DNA of 64,000 nt from assembly GCF_022113815.1 (NCBI RefSeq), contig NZ_SGOM01000013.1, forward strand, positions 1 to 64,000, written 5' to 3'. The position numbers were made by a program, and so were the translations under genes. The notes under the pieces are model-generated. The model saw only the letters and a list, made by a program, of their open reading frames with translations. It was not told where the DNA came from and did not search any database. This DNA comes from Vibrio cincinnatiensis (GTDB taxonomy: Bacteria; Pseudomonadota; Gammaproteobacteria; Enterobacterales; Vibrionaceae). Shown here piece by piece: positions 50,255 to 59,326 of the stretch. The stretch's first letter is position 1; each line of letters opens with the position of its first letter.

Positions 50255-51664
50255 GTGTCAGCAAAAAGTTTAGAGGAAATTACAAAAGGTTATTTTTCGG
50301 ATATCCGAGATGGGTTAGAAAGCAAACGTTCTAAAAGAATTATAGGTAATGAAAATTTCTCAACAGAGTCATTTGATGAGTTGTTTGAATCGGTTGATTT
50401 ATATAAGAGCGCTAGTGTTTCGCGTCGTTTAAAAGCGGAATCGAGCGGGGAGCTTACGGCTCCAGAAGAGTACACCTATCAGAACGCTTTACGACCATGG
50501 TTTAATAAGGTTGGATTAAACCAAAGTAAGGTAGGCCCGCATCCAGATTTCGCTCACTTAAAGGATTCGGGTGAAGTAGAGTTTCATCATATTGTGACAA
50601 TGTTTGTAGACATAAAAAGAAGCTCTAGACTGTCTTTGTTAATGCCTTTACAAGATGCATATGTGGTAAAAAACCGAATTCTTCAAGCATGCGTTGATGT
50701 GATTCGTGCATTAGATGGTTACCCACATCGACTTATGGGAGATGCCGTTATGGCTTTTTTTGGTGGGAAAGGCAATTGTCCTGAAGATGCGATAGCTAAT
50801 GCTCTTAACGCATCTTCAGCGTTAAAGCTAATTCTTACTGAAACGGTTTTCCCAGAACTAAACAAACTTATAGGCAAAGACGTTAACCTAGGAGTTCGTG
50901 TGGGGTTAGATTATGGCTCTCGTAAAGAGGTTGTTTGGGCCAATTATGGTTATGGTGATGCATCGGAAGTTACTGCTCTAGGTATACCAGTAGATCTTGC
51001 TTCAAAAGCCCAATCTCAAGCACGAACGAACACAGCTATGTTGGGGCAAGGTATTTTAGATTATGTTGACTTTCCAGATAGATATTCTGAAATTAAGACC
51101 GTAGGTAAAGATAAATCTGAGGAACCATATATATTGCCTAATATGAGCGACGAAAATGGCATTCCAATAAATCGTCGATGTCGTTTATTAAAAATGGAAA
51201 TGTATCAAGATTTGTTACCAGTTCCATTAAATTGGAAAACTCTTGGAAGTAGTCGATTAACCTATCGAGATAATATTAAATTCAAATGCTACTACAGGAA
51301 GAGTGATTCAGATGGATGGGAAGAATATAAATCAGTTTCTTATTTTTTAGAAAAAGATATGCAATTAAAGTTTGAGTTGGAGATATTAAATCCAAATGAG
51401 CTTTCATCTCTATATCCTCTTAATGCAAAGTTTATAAAGAACAACCATGGTAAAGAAGCGCTTCAAAACGAAGAAAATGGCCTTACAGATACCAAAGTCC
51501 GTCAGATAGATAAACCTACCGACATGTATCAAAGTTCAATTGTACTTGATTTTCCAGAAGGTACTGCATATCGGGGACTGCATACTATGAAGGTTTCATT
51601 ATCACCAAAATCGAATTTAAACGTTGTTATATATAGCGATATAATTGGTGTCTTCATTAAGTAA
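50255..51664 (+). CDS. pycC: Pycsar-type class III nucleotide cyclase
   Basis: The 469-residue protein contains a class III cyclase domain (about 105-285). Metal Asp residues lie in MFVDIKRSSRLS (D119) and RLMGDAVMAFFGG (D163), and the nucleotide segment is TALGIPVDLASKAQ. The C-terminal 150 residues fit an AGS-C sensor domain (KNNHGKEAL, EGTAYRGLHTMKVSLS). This domain pair is that of PycC, which makes cCMP or cUMP on phage infection. The start is GTG 50255, five bases after GGAGG; a TTG lies four codons upstream. The membrane effector lies convergently behind it. Confidence 0.82.
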   Translation: MSAKSLEEITKGYFSDIRDGLESKRSKRIIGNENFSTESFDELFESVDLYKSASVSRRLKAESSGELTAPEEYTYQNALRPWFNKVGLNQSKVGPHPDFAHLKDSGEVEFHHIVTMFVDIKRSSRLSLLMPLQDAYVVKNRILQACVDVIRALDGYPHRLMGDAVMAFFGGKGNCPEDAIANALNASSALKLILTETVFPELNKLIGKDVNLGVRVGLDYGSRKEVVWANYGYGDASEVTALGIPVDLASKAQSQARTNTAMLGQGILDYVDFPDRYSEIKTVGKDKSEEPYILPNMSDENGIPINRRCRLLKMEMYQDLLPVPLNWKTLGSSRLTYRDNIKFKCYYRKSDSDGWEEYKSVSYFLEKDMQLKFELEILNPNELSSLYPLNAKFIKNNHGKEALQNEENGLTDTKVRQIDKPTDMYQSSIVLDFPEGTAYRGLHTMKVSLSPKSNLNVVIYSDIIGVFIK

Positions 51665-51668
51665 TTAA

Positions 51669-51691
51669 ATGAGGGGGGATGTTCCCCTCAT
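51669..51691. terminator. Shared terminator of the Pycsar pair
   Basis: ATGAGGGG and CCCCTCAT pair around GGATGTT, with T-rich sequence to the right and A-rich sequence to the left. It lies in the 30-base gap between the two convergent genes and can stop both. Confidence 0.8.
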
Positions 51692-51694
51692 ATT

Positions 51695-52261
51695 TCATTT
51701 GCAGATTGATAAGAACTTAGTAAATTCATGATGCTCAATAAAATAAACCATAGTAGCCAAGCCTATCAATGAAATTGATAGCGCCACCCACAACCAATGT
51801 AAACTTTTTTTGAAGTTTTTCATCTTGTTAAAGCATATTTCTGAACAAATCCAATGATTTTCAAGGATGTCTTCATTTATATTCTTTACAAACATATCAT
51901 TGTTTATATTTATGCTTTCATAATATAGCTTAAACTGCTCTAAACTAGGGGTATTTGAAGCTATTGATGCAAAAGATATGATTGATTCTTTTTCTGATGG
52001 CTTAAGGTTTGGTGAAAATATAGTTTTTATAGTATAAAAGAACACAATCCAAGGTAATAACACCAACCCTAGAATTGCAATCGTCAAAGTTGCTGATATT
52101 ACAGCATTGTCATCAGTTATAACGCTATAAAACAACGTTGAATAAATACCTAAAAATGTAACAGCAGCAGCTAGGCAAAAAGATGCTTTTTGATCAGCGG
52201 CCAGAGCGTAGCTATCTGTTCTTCGTAATGACTCAAAGAGTATCTGTGTTTTGTCTACCAT
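51695..52261 (-). CDS. pycTM: Pycsar membrane effector PycTM (DUF5706-like)
   Basis: The 188-residue protein begins with the effector hallmark RRTDSYALAADQKASFCLAA, leading into a first membrane helix. A second helix (ATLTIAILGLVLLPWIVFFY) follows, then a soluble middle part and a last helix (WLWVALSISLIGLATMVYF). In Pycsar, binding of the cyclic pyrimidine nucleotide makes the effector disrupt the membrane and stop phage growth. AGGGAT precedes the ATG. It is encoded opposite to the cyclase, whereas most Pycsar operons are co-directional. Confidence 0.8.
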   Translation of the reverse strand: MVDKTQILFESLRRTDSYALAADQKASFCLAAAVTFLGIYSTLFYSVITDDNAVISATLTIAILGLVLLPWIVFFYTIKTIFSPNLKPSEKESIISFASIASNTPSLEQFKLYYESININNDMFVKNINEDILENHWICSEICFNKMKNFKKSLHWLWVALSISLIGLATMVYFIEHHEFTKFLSICK

Positions 52262-52792
52262 GTTACTATCCCTGAATGATTTATCTGATGTATATATCAG
52301 ACGCCTGACATAAATAATGTATGATTACGTTTCGATGACGATCATAACAGATTCATGTCTGTTGTTATATTCGAATGACACAGAAGCTAGAGCGCAGTTC
52401 TCTCAGGCATCCTCTCTCATTAATCTTAACCCTCCGCAACAAACAGTCTTTTACATTATATTTTGGGGGCTGATTTATTTTTGTCCAGTTACGAGCAGAG
52501 CCGTTCAACATCCAGACATAACTATAAGTATCTTAAACTCAGTAGCGCAATCCGTTGCTGAGTAATCGCACTAAAACACAAAGGGGCATTTCTGAGCTAG
52601 AAGTGCTCACCGTGAACTCTGATCACCGTGAACAAAAAACTATTAGCAAATAAGCAGGTAAGTGCCTCTTCTCATACTGATGATGTTCCCCCTCTGTCCA
52701 AAACGCGACGATTTTCGTCAACTTCTATTCAGATATCATTCACATAGTCTTCTAGCATGAACTTTTCTCAGCAAAGAAAGGACAAATTAATA
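52262..52792. other. 530-bp gap before the isopropylmalate synthase gene
   Basis: An 82-codon frame (52317-52565) lacks a ribosome site and any recognised similarity, and I do not call it. Two copies of TCACCGTGAAC lie 16 bases apart (52607-52617 and 52623-52633). Otherwise nothing is recognised. Confidence 0.4.
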
Positions 52793-54475
52793 ATGTTAGA
52801 AATGCCATCAGAAAAATACCGAGCAGATCCTGTTATCAGCTTTCCACAAAGAACATGGCCTTCGAAGATATTAGACAAAGCCCCTCGCTGGTGCTCAACC
52901 GATTTACGAGATGGTAATCAGTCTTTATCTAACCCAATGAATATTGATAAAAAACTGAAGTTCTTTCACCACTTAGTTGAATGCGGATTCAAGGAGATTG
53001 AGGTTGCATTCCCATCAGCATCGCAAACGGATTTTGACTTTGTTCGATGTCTGATCGAGAACGAGTTAATTCCAGGTGATGTTACTATTCAGGTGATTAC
53101 GCAATCCAGATCGGACTTGATTGGGCGAACAATTGATTCTCTAACAGGGGCGTCTAAGGCCATCGTCCATTTGTACAATGCTACAGCTCCATCTTTTAGA
53201 GATATTGTTTTTTCTCAGGATAAAATGTCTACTCTAGAACTTGCTGTAAATGGGGCTAAACAGATTAAAGCCTTATGTGAAAAACGACCTGAAACTGAAT
53301 GGACTCTTGAGTATTCACCAGAGACATTCAATTTTACGGAATCCGAGTTTGCACTGGAAATCTGTGAAGCAGTAGCGTCAGTATGGCAGCCAAGTAAGAC
53401 ACGGCAGCTTATCATTAACCTGCCAACAACCGTTGAATGTAACACTCCTAACGTTTTTGCAGACCAGATTGAACACTTCATAAATACATTTAGTTCATTA
53501 GAGCACGTGACAATCAGTGTTCATCCTCATAATGATCGAGGTACAGGTGTTGCTAGTACCGAACTCGCCATGCTAGCAGGAGCGACTCGGGTCGAAGGTT
53601 GTTTATTCGGGAACGGTGAACGTACAGGCAATGTTGACTTGGTCACACTCGCGCTAAACCTTTATTCACAAGGCATTGATCCTAAATTGCGCTTTCATGA
53701 CATTCGGCATACGGTTGAACTCGTCGAGCAGTGTAACGAAATCCCTGTTCACCCTCGTCACCCTTATGCTGGAAGGCTCGTTTTCACCGCCTTTTCGGGC
53801 TCTCATCAAGATGCCATTAAAAAAGGATTTTCTTCGTATAGCTCTAAGTTGAAGACCTTCTGGGATATCCCTTATTTGCCGATAGACCCTATGGATTTGG
53901 GGTGTAACTATGAAGAAGTGATTCGTGTAAACAGTCAATCAGGTAAGAGTGGTGCCGCATGGTTACTACAAGAAAACCACGGATTGTTACTGCCTAAAAT
54001 GCTCCAAGCCGATTTGAGTAAAAAAGTGAAAAGTCATACCGATAGATCGGGATGTGAAATTAATCTTTCGGAATTATGGCAACTATTCAGACAGTCTTAT
54101 GGTCTAGTGAGTAACCCGACCATAAGCTTGCAGAGCTATCACAGTCAAACAACAGAGATTGGCCAAAAAATTGAAGCCAAAATTCATCACAACAACAAAA
54201 TGATAGGATGTGTTGGTTCTGGGAATGGTCTAATGTCTGCGTTGCTAAAAGGGTTAATGGAACAATATGGTCTACAGGTAAATATCGTTGACTATCACGA
54301 GCATACTCTCGGTTCACGAACCCAAAGTAAAGCGGCCTGTTATGTGCAGCTACAGTCTGCGATTTCTAACGTGAGCTTTTTTGGCGTCGCAATTGAAGAA
54401 GATGCAACAAAAGCATCTCTACAAGCATTGTTGAATGCCTACTCTAATTTACTACAGACTAACTTAGCGCTTTAA
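52793..54475 (+). CDS. leuA: 2-isopropylmalate synthase (LeuA type 2)
   Basis: The 560-residue enzyme condenses acetyl-CoA with 2-oxoisovalerate, the first step of leucine synthesis. The DRE-TIM motif STDLRDGNQSL, the metal HPHNDRG and GCLFGNGERTGN are present, followed by the C-terminal LeuA dimer/regulatory domain. It belongs to the longer, yeast-like class rather than the enterobacterial LeuA. ATG 52793 gives the family start MLEMPSEKYRADP behind AAAGGA. Finding it alone, with an AraC regulator and no leuBCD, suggests a specialised or accessory role. Confidence 0.9.
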   Translation: MLEMPSEKYRADPVISFPQRTWPSKILDKAPRWCSTDLRDGNQSLSNPMNIDKKLKFFHHLVECGFKEIEVAFPSASQTDFDFVRCLIENELIPGDVTIQVITQSRSDLIGRTIDSLTGASKAIVHLYNATAPSFRDIVFSQDKMSTLELAVNGAKQIKALCEKRPETEWTLEYSPETFNFTESEFALEICEAVASVWQPSKTRQLIINLPTTVECNTPNVFADQIEHFINTFSSLEHVTISVHPHNDRGTGVASTELAMLAGATRVEGCLFGNGERTGNVDLVTLALNLYSQGIDPKLRFHDIRHTVELVEQCNEIPVHPRHPYAGRLVFTAFSGSHQDAIKKGFSSYSSKLKTFWDIPYLPIDPMDLGCNYEEVIRVNSQSGKSGAAWLLQENHGLLLPKMLQADLSKKVKSHTDRSGCEINLSELWQLFRQSYGLVSNPTISLQSYHSQTTEIGQKIEAKIHHNNKMIGCVGSGNGLMSALLKGLMEQYGLQVNIVDYHEHTLGSRTQSKAACYVQLQSAISNVSFFGVAIEEDATKASLQALLNAYSNLLQTNLAL

Positions 54476-55248
54476 TCTTGTTCTAATGGATTAACCATCG
54501 GACAATATTCCCTCGGAGACAGCCCCGTTCGACTTTTAAACATCGCGCTAAATGCGCTAGGGCTGTCATATCCAATCGCTAATGCAGTGTCTAACACACT
54601 GCACCCGCTGGCTAAAAGTTCAGACGCATGTAGTAATCGTTTCTGACGCAGCCATTCTGTGAACGTTAGACCTAGCTCTTGCTGAAACCGACGAGAAACA
54701 GTTCTTTCACTTTGGCCCAAATACTTGGCAGCATCTGAAGCCGTCCATGGGTGTGAAAGACGCTCAGATACGTTTTTACAGAGCATGACCAATGCTTCGG
54801 TTCTTGGGTTGAGGAGATAAAAATCAATGGGGTTTAGCAAACGTAATTCATCAAGCATAAGTTCAAATATTCGTTCTTCTCGCGTTCCTGCTATCCGAAT
54901 ATCAGGTAGAGATACAGCCTCAACAATTAAACTGGTCAGCAACGACGAAACTTTCGATAGCACACAAGTATTGGGAAGGTCTGCCCTAGCCATAGGATCA
55001 ACAAAAAGCGTACGAACTTGAACGTCCCCCGTAATTCTGAGGCTGTGTGAGATACCAGCAGGTACCCATAGCCCTTGATTCGTTGTCACAACCCACGACT
55101 CTGATTGTGTATCCACTCGAATAACACCGTTTAAAGCATGTAAAAACTGAGCGCACTGATGAGTATGGAGTGGTTCTACATCCCCATGAGAATAATTGTG
55201 TGCATATGCCAGTATTGGAGGGGCCAACGTTTCGTCACAAAACTTCAT
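54472..55248 (-). CDS. AraC-family transcriptional regulator
   Basis: The 258-residue protein has an N-terminal cupin-like sensor (HNYSHGDVEPLHTHQCAQFLHAL) and a C-terminal pair of helix-turn-helix motifs (DAAKYLGQSERTVSRRFQQELG and DTALAIGYDSPSAFSAMFKSRTGLSPREY). Its stop overlaps the convergent leuA stop by four bases, so the two genes are likely a unit in which it controls leuA. Confidence 0.93.
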   Translation of the reverse strand: MKFCDETLAPPILAYAHNYSHGDVEPLHTHQCAQFLHALNGVIRVDTQSESWVVTTNQGLWVPAGISHSLRITGDVQVRTLFVDPMARADLPNTCVLSKVSSLLTSLIVEAVSLPDIRIAGTREERIFELMLDELRLLNPIDFYLLNPRTEALVMLCKNVSERLSHPWTASDAAKYLGQSERTVSRRFQQELGLTFTEWLRQKRLLHASELLASGCSVLDTALAIGYDSPSAFSAMFKSRTGLSPREYCPMVNPLEQD

Positions 55249-55768
55249 AAATACTCGAGTAAATCCTTATACCGAATGAAAAAATAATGTAACGAACTTA
55301 TCCAGAATTCTCCAGAAGAAAGATAATCTCTGTTTCTCTACTGAATTGTCCTTTAGACATTTAGCCAGTCAGATACAACTAAACTGGTATTAATTCGTTA
55401 GGCAAATTAGGGCAAACGTCGATACTCAGGAACGTCGTGAGTGAGGGGGCTGAATTGAAATGGGGCAAAGGTGATTAGGCAACCAAGAAGGGTTTCTTCC
55501 TAGTTGCCAGCACAGAAAGGAGCAGAAATAATTCACTAAACAGGTTGTTTCGTAATTGTCCGACAGCTTGTTGCCCAAATAAACCTCATGATGGTTTCAT
55601 ACGTCCTAAACACGTCTTGGGGCATATGTGATTTAAGGCAACTAAGAAGGTTCCCTTCCGAGTTATCAGTATGATTTGAGGCACCCAAAGATTAACATTT
55701 GCATAGGTGCTGAAAACCCCATATGTTGCTGATACTTATTACTATAATTCATACACGAAGGGAAACGA
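55249..55768. repeat. Gap with two imperfect hairpin repeats
   Basis: The 520-bp gap has no gene that I can support. It contains two related 31-nt elements (55478-55508 and 55637-55667), 159 bases apart, each beginning GGCAACYAAGAAGG and ending in a GTT-rich complement, with GTGATT upstream of both. They fold as hairpins and could be repeats, RNA structures or terminators. No TumE toxin gene is seen here. Confidence 0.45.
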
Positions 55769-56149
55769 ATGAAAGCTCGAATCGGAATTGTATCAGAAGA
55801 CACCATTCGTAAATATATGATTAATGTCGTTACTGGATCAGTTCAGTCGAGCGAAGATATCCCCAAACTCTGGTTCACATCATTGGATGAAGTTTCAAAG
55901 GTTCTCAGCAGGAAAAACATTGAACTGATGCTTCTAATAGCAAAGGAACAGCCACACAATCTTACGGAACTAGCTAACATAAGTAAAATTGATATCTGTG
56001 AGCTATCAAATACAATCAACGTCCTTTCATCTAAAGGCTTTGTACGCATCGAAAAGCAAGGAACAGCTTCGCGACCAATTGCTCTATTCTTCGATTTTGA
56101 GATTGTCTTCGGACAAGAACTAGAGAATGAACTGCAAGGTAATCGATAG
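55769..56149 (+). CDS. TumA/HVO_A0114-type winged-helix regulator, probably orphan antitoxin
   Basis: The 126-residue protein contains a winged-helix domain (about 50-115: ELMLLIAKEQPHNLTELANISKIDICELSNTINVLSSKGFVRIEK). This matches the HVO_A0114 group to which TumA antitoxins belong. The TumE toxin would be expected directly upstream but is absent. AAGGG precedes the ATG. It converges on the AbiEi-like gene with a ten-base gap. Confidence 0.6.
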   Translation: MKARIGIVSEDTIRKYMINVVTGSVQSSEDIPKLWFTSLDEVSKVLSRKNIELMLLIAKEQPHNLTELANISKIDICELSNTINVLSSKGFVRIEKQGTASRPIALFFDFEIVFGQELENELQGNR

Positions 56150-56159
56150 ATAACTCCAT

Positions 56160-56687
56160 TCAATCAAACTCATTGCAAAGCATATGAGTATTCCTGCCTA
56201 TGCGCTTCAAATCTCGAATCGCCGCAGACTCCGTGGCGATTCTCAGTGGTCTATCATAAAGAATCGTGTTGTTCAAAATATTGATGCCACTACGTTCAGT
56301 ATGGGTAAATTCAATCACACCATATGCCGTTTTAAAAGTCCCTTTTCTTCCTGTTGTCATCACTGTTAAGCGATCAATGGGGATCTGAGAAATGGCACCA
56401 TACTCCGAAAGAGCGGATTCAAGTGAGATGTAGTTATATTCACCACGTCTAAGGCTTTTCGCAACATATTCAATGGTATAGCTGCCTTTATGACGACTTA
56501 AAGCAAAAACATAAACCCCTCTGCATGCTCGCTCTAGCACGCCAAACTTGATCAAACGCGGTAAGCTCTGCTTAAAAGCTTCGGCACTGTCATCAAAAAA
56601 CACTCGCCGTAGATTACCTTTGGTATAGACATAAATTCCCTGCCTATCGAACTTGTACAATCTTTGTAAGGCGGTCTTAATGTCCAT
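56160..56687 (-). CDS. AbiEi-like antitoxin, apparently without its toxin
   Basis: The 175-residue protein begins with a winged-helix (LPRLIKFGVLERACRGVYVFA). The AbiEi antitoxin domain follows (EYVAKSLRRGEYNYISLESALSEYGAISQIP, then VMTTGRKGTFKTAYGVIEFTHT). AbiEi normally neutralises the nucleotidyltransferase AbiEii encoded next to it, but the downstream side holds a convergent gene. It may serve as a stand-alone regulator of the mobile element; the next gene upstream is kfrA. Confidence 0.75.
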   Translation of the reverse strand: MDIKTALQRLYKFDRQGIYVYTKGNLRRVFFDDSAEAFKQSLPRLIKFGVLERACRGVYVFALSRHKGSYTIEYVAKSLRRGEYNYISLESALSEYGAISQIPIDRLTVMTTGRKGTFKTAYGVIEFTHTERSGINILNNTILYDRPLRIATESAAIRDLKRIGRNTHMLCNEFD

Positions 56688-56733
56688 GCTAGTGATCCAA
56701 TTAAATCAACATTAAAGATAACAATAGCATACC

Positions 56734-57735
56734 TTATTGTTCACTTAATGGCTTATTGAGAGAATCACTTTTCTCTCCCCTTTGTGAAAGCTGCTGCTCA
56801 AGCTTTTGGTTTCTGGTGTTCAGATCGGTTATCGTCTCTTGAGACTGACCTAAACTGTTTTCCAATAATTTATTGTTAACTGAAAGCTCTTGATGTTCAG
56901 ATTGCAGCTTTTGAAGAAATACATCCGATTTCTCTAGTGCTGATTGTGTTGATTTGAGTTCAGCCAATACTTCGTTCATCTTCTGAACAGTTTGTTCATG
57001 GCATTCTATCTGTTCGGATAGTTTCAACTCATAGCTCTTTGCTTCATTGCGTGAGTAGTCAAGCTGTACCGCTTGGGCAGCAAAACCTTTCTCAATTTTT
57101 GCCAGGTTAGCCCTCAGATCATTGATGATTTCTTGATTCTCTTCTAGCTTAACTGTTGCATGATTGAGAGAGTTTGTGAGCTGGTTGTTCGTCTTGATTA
57201 GATCAGATTGCTGATGCCTAGACTCCATAAGCAATTCGTCTATGTGTTCAATTTTTTCTTCGAGTGATTCATTCAGTTCGATTTGCTTTAATAGTCGAAC
57301 TTCCATTTCAGCACATGTATTTTCTGCCATAGCTTGAGCTTTGATTGCTAAGTCAGTTTTTGTATCGAATTCGTGAATACGAGCATTCATCAAGTTTTCA
57401 TAATGTTGATGAATTTGGCAATTTAAGGATGTGGTAATGCGCTGAATTATCTTGCAAATTTCTTGCTCAGACTGGGCTAGTAGATTTTGAACCTCAATGG
57501 GTAATCCATAAGAAGCAATTACAGGATTTTCTGTAGCAGCAGTATTTTGCTCTTTACGCGTCGTATCAATTTCACCAGAGTCGATTAGTCGTTCCAAATC
57601 TCTCTTGATAGTTGATAATTTTCCGCGCCCCAACTGTTCTTTGATACGCCAAGTGGATACTTCATCTCCTTGACTTAAAATTTCTTGCACTATTTGAATA
57701 AGATCTTGATCTGTATAAGATTTAGGCCTAGCCAT
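56734..57735 (-). CDS. KfrA-like DNA-binding coiled-coil protein
   Basis: The start is ATG 57735, giving MARPKSYTDQDLIQIVQEIL, the KfrA N-terminal domain, which runs to about residue 60 (GRGKLSTIKRDLERLID). The rest (about 90-330) is a continuous coiled coil rich in Leu, Glu and Gln. KfrA proteins bind plasmid DNA near their own promoter and aid plasmid maintenance. Two perfect 12-bp direct repeats lie just upstream and may be its site. It sits between the relaxase gene and the AbiEi-like gene. Confidence 0.8.
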   Translation of the reverse strand: MARPKSYTDQDLIQIVQEILSQGDEVSTWRIKEQLGRGKLSTIKRDLERLIDSGEIDTTRKEQNTAATENPVIASYGLPIEVQNLLAQSEQEICKIIQRITTSLNCQIHQHYENLMNARIHEFDTKTDLAIKAQAMAENTCAEMEVRLLKQIELNESLEEKIEHIDELLMESRHQQSDLIKTNNQLTNSLNHATVKLEENQEIINDLRANLAKIEKGFAAQAVQLDYSRNEAKSYELKLSEQIECHEQTVQKMNEVLAELKSTQSALEKSDVFLQKLQSEHQELSVNNKLLENSLGQSQETITDLNTRNQKLEQQLSQRGEKSDSLNKPLSEQ

Positions 57736-57776
57736 TATCATCACCATTATTATTGTTATTATCAAGGTTTGTTAAG

Positions 57777-57806
57777 TAACTAACTTACTAACTAACTTAC
57801 TAACTT
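57777..57806. repeat. Tandem 12-bp repeats upstream of kfrA
   Basis: Two perfect copies of TAACTAACTTAC (57777-57788 and 57789-57800) and half of a third (to 57806) lie between kfrA and the relaxase stop. Their position suggests a binding site for KfrA. Confidence 0.7.
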
Positions 57807-59323
57807 TACTTATCGAGCTGCTGTGTTTCACGATCAGGCATTTTGTTTGGTTCCAAATCGATGGATTTCAACAGTATTTTGGCTCTTGTTTGCATGTGTG
57901 GCGGGAGCATGAGCATTTCTTTCATTGTCGTATCTAAAAAGGATTCCACCATCTTTTGTTGCCCTGATTGCTGGGCTTTTAACCCGAGGAATACCTGCTG
58001 ACAGAATCGACTAAGAGATTCAATAATCCCATCCTTCAACGAGTCTAAAACTTGTTCAAGTTTGCGTTTCTCAGTTCGAAGTTCAGTTATTGTTTGATGT
58101 TGAATCGTTAACTCGTGGTCATTTTGCTCTTTTTGATCTTCCTGCATTATCAATTCACCGTGCACGATGCTTTGCTGCATGACGGTTTCGTCTAATAACT
58201 GTTTTTGTATTTGTGTCTGCTGCTCAAGCTCAGCCAGTTTGGCTTGTTGAGCTTCAATTAAGCGGTTCTGAAAATTGTAGGTTCTTTCTTCTTTTGGGAG
58301 TTTCGACTCTCTGTTCATTTGCTTCCTCTGCTGAGAGCGGCGCTCACTTTCAGGAGCCAGTTCTGCGTGAAGGCCTTTACAATGAAATAAATGCTTGTTA
58401 GCAAAATCAAAAACTAGTCGTTGGAAGTATTCGCCAAACTGCTTGTTTTGAGTTCTGTTTAGTTTTCCGCCTTTAGGAAGCAATTCGATTTTTGGATGTC
58501 GGTCTTGGATATAGCTGTTCACCACAGCAATCTGTGCTTTCAGTAGATCAAACTCGCCAGTCACTGAGTTTTGCGCTGAAAGAAAGTAGTGTGTATGTGC
58601 TCCCGTATCTTCATCTACTAATCTTTCATCGTCGTGGGCGACAACAAAAAAAATCGGATACTCTGGAAAGTGATGCTTCAAGAAAAACTCAGTAAAGTGA
58701 ATATACTCTTCCGTGGTGATTAATTTATTGCTCACCCCCCATTTTGCTGGAATTTTAAAAATTCCTTCTTGTACATACAGGTTATTGGCATTTGGAAAGG
58801 AAACCAGCTGATTGTGTGCGTCTAGGTACTTTTCCAGCATCTTGATACGCTGCGCTTTATATGTCATCGGAAGCAGCTTAAATCGCGAAATTTTTCTGTA
58901 TGAACAGCGACCTTCTGTATTTAAAATGCCATTAAGAAACTCAGCAGCTTTATCATTCCCAGCTTTTAACAAGGACGCAATAGCCTTCTTGATTTTGTGT
59001 TTATGGCTGGTGCGCTGACTTTGTAACTTCTTATGCATATGAAGTTTTGGAGCGGGTGCCACTTGATATAGTAAGCTCCACTTTTCTTCATGCCTCCACT
59101 GGTCTAAACGGGTGATGTTCCCGTTTACATATATTTTGTTGCAAGGCAATAACTCAGGTAACCATTGTATTGAAGTTTTTGTTTCAAATGGTTCGAAATT
59201 TCCATCTTCAGTTATGCGATGAGTGATACGAAGCGAATGCCTTAATGATGCCTCACAAGCTCTTCGGTCATATTGTCTTGATGTATAGTTTACTCTGCTA
59301 TGATAATGATGAATTGTCTTCAT
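57806..59323 (-). CDS. HUH relaxase-type mobilisation protein (MOBV-like)
   Basis: I start this gene at ATG 59323, which has GGAGG six bases upstream. The product has 505 residues. A conserved segment at about 230-250 reads FVVAHDDERLVDEDTGAHTHYFLSA, with H-D-D-E followed by H-T-H, much like the MOBV motif HxDE...PHxH. An N-terminal HSR...R-H-S-L-R region and a C-terminal coiled coil (about 340-440) complete it. It should nick the element's oriT for mobilisation by a helper conjugative system. It lies between kfrA and the integrase gene. The MOBV assignment is motif-based. Confidence 0.6.
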   Translation of the reverse strand: MKTIHHYHSRVNYTSRQYDRRACEASLRHSLRITHRITEDGNFEPFETKTSIQWLPELLPCNKIYVNGNITRLDQWRHEEKWSLLYQVAPAPKLHMHKKLQSQRTSHKHKIKKAIASLLKAGNDKAAEFLNGILNTEGRCSYRKISRFKLLPMTYKAQRIKMLEKYLDAHNQLVSFPNANNLYVQEGIFKIPAKWGVSNKLITTEEYIHFTEFFLKHHFPEYPIFFVVAHDDERLVDEDTGAHTHYFLSAQNSVTGEFDLLKAQIAVVNSYIQDRHPKIELLPKGGKLNRTQNKQFGEYFQRLVFDFANKHLFHCKGLHAELAPESERRSQQRKQMNRESKLPKEERTYNFQNRLIEAQQAKLAELEQQTQIQKQLLDETVMQQSIVHGELIMQEDQKEQNDHELTIQHQTITELRTEKRKLEQVLDSLKDGIIESLSRFCQQVFLGLKAQQSGQQKMVESFLDTTMKEMLMLPPHMQTRAKILLKSIDLEPNKMPDRETQQLDK

Positions 59324-59326
59324 ACC

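Noticed and set aside
52317..52565. 82-codon frame upstream of leuA
   Set aside because: No ribosome site, no motif, and it reads away from the effector promoter; considered chance.
55249..55768. TumE toxin upstream of the TumA-like gene
   Set aside because: No frame of suitable size or similarity is found in this gap on either strand.
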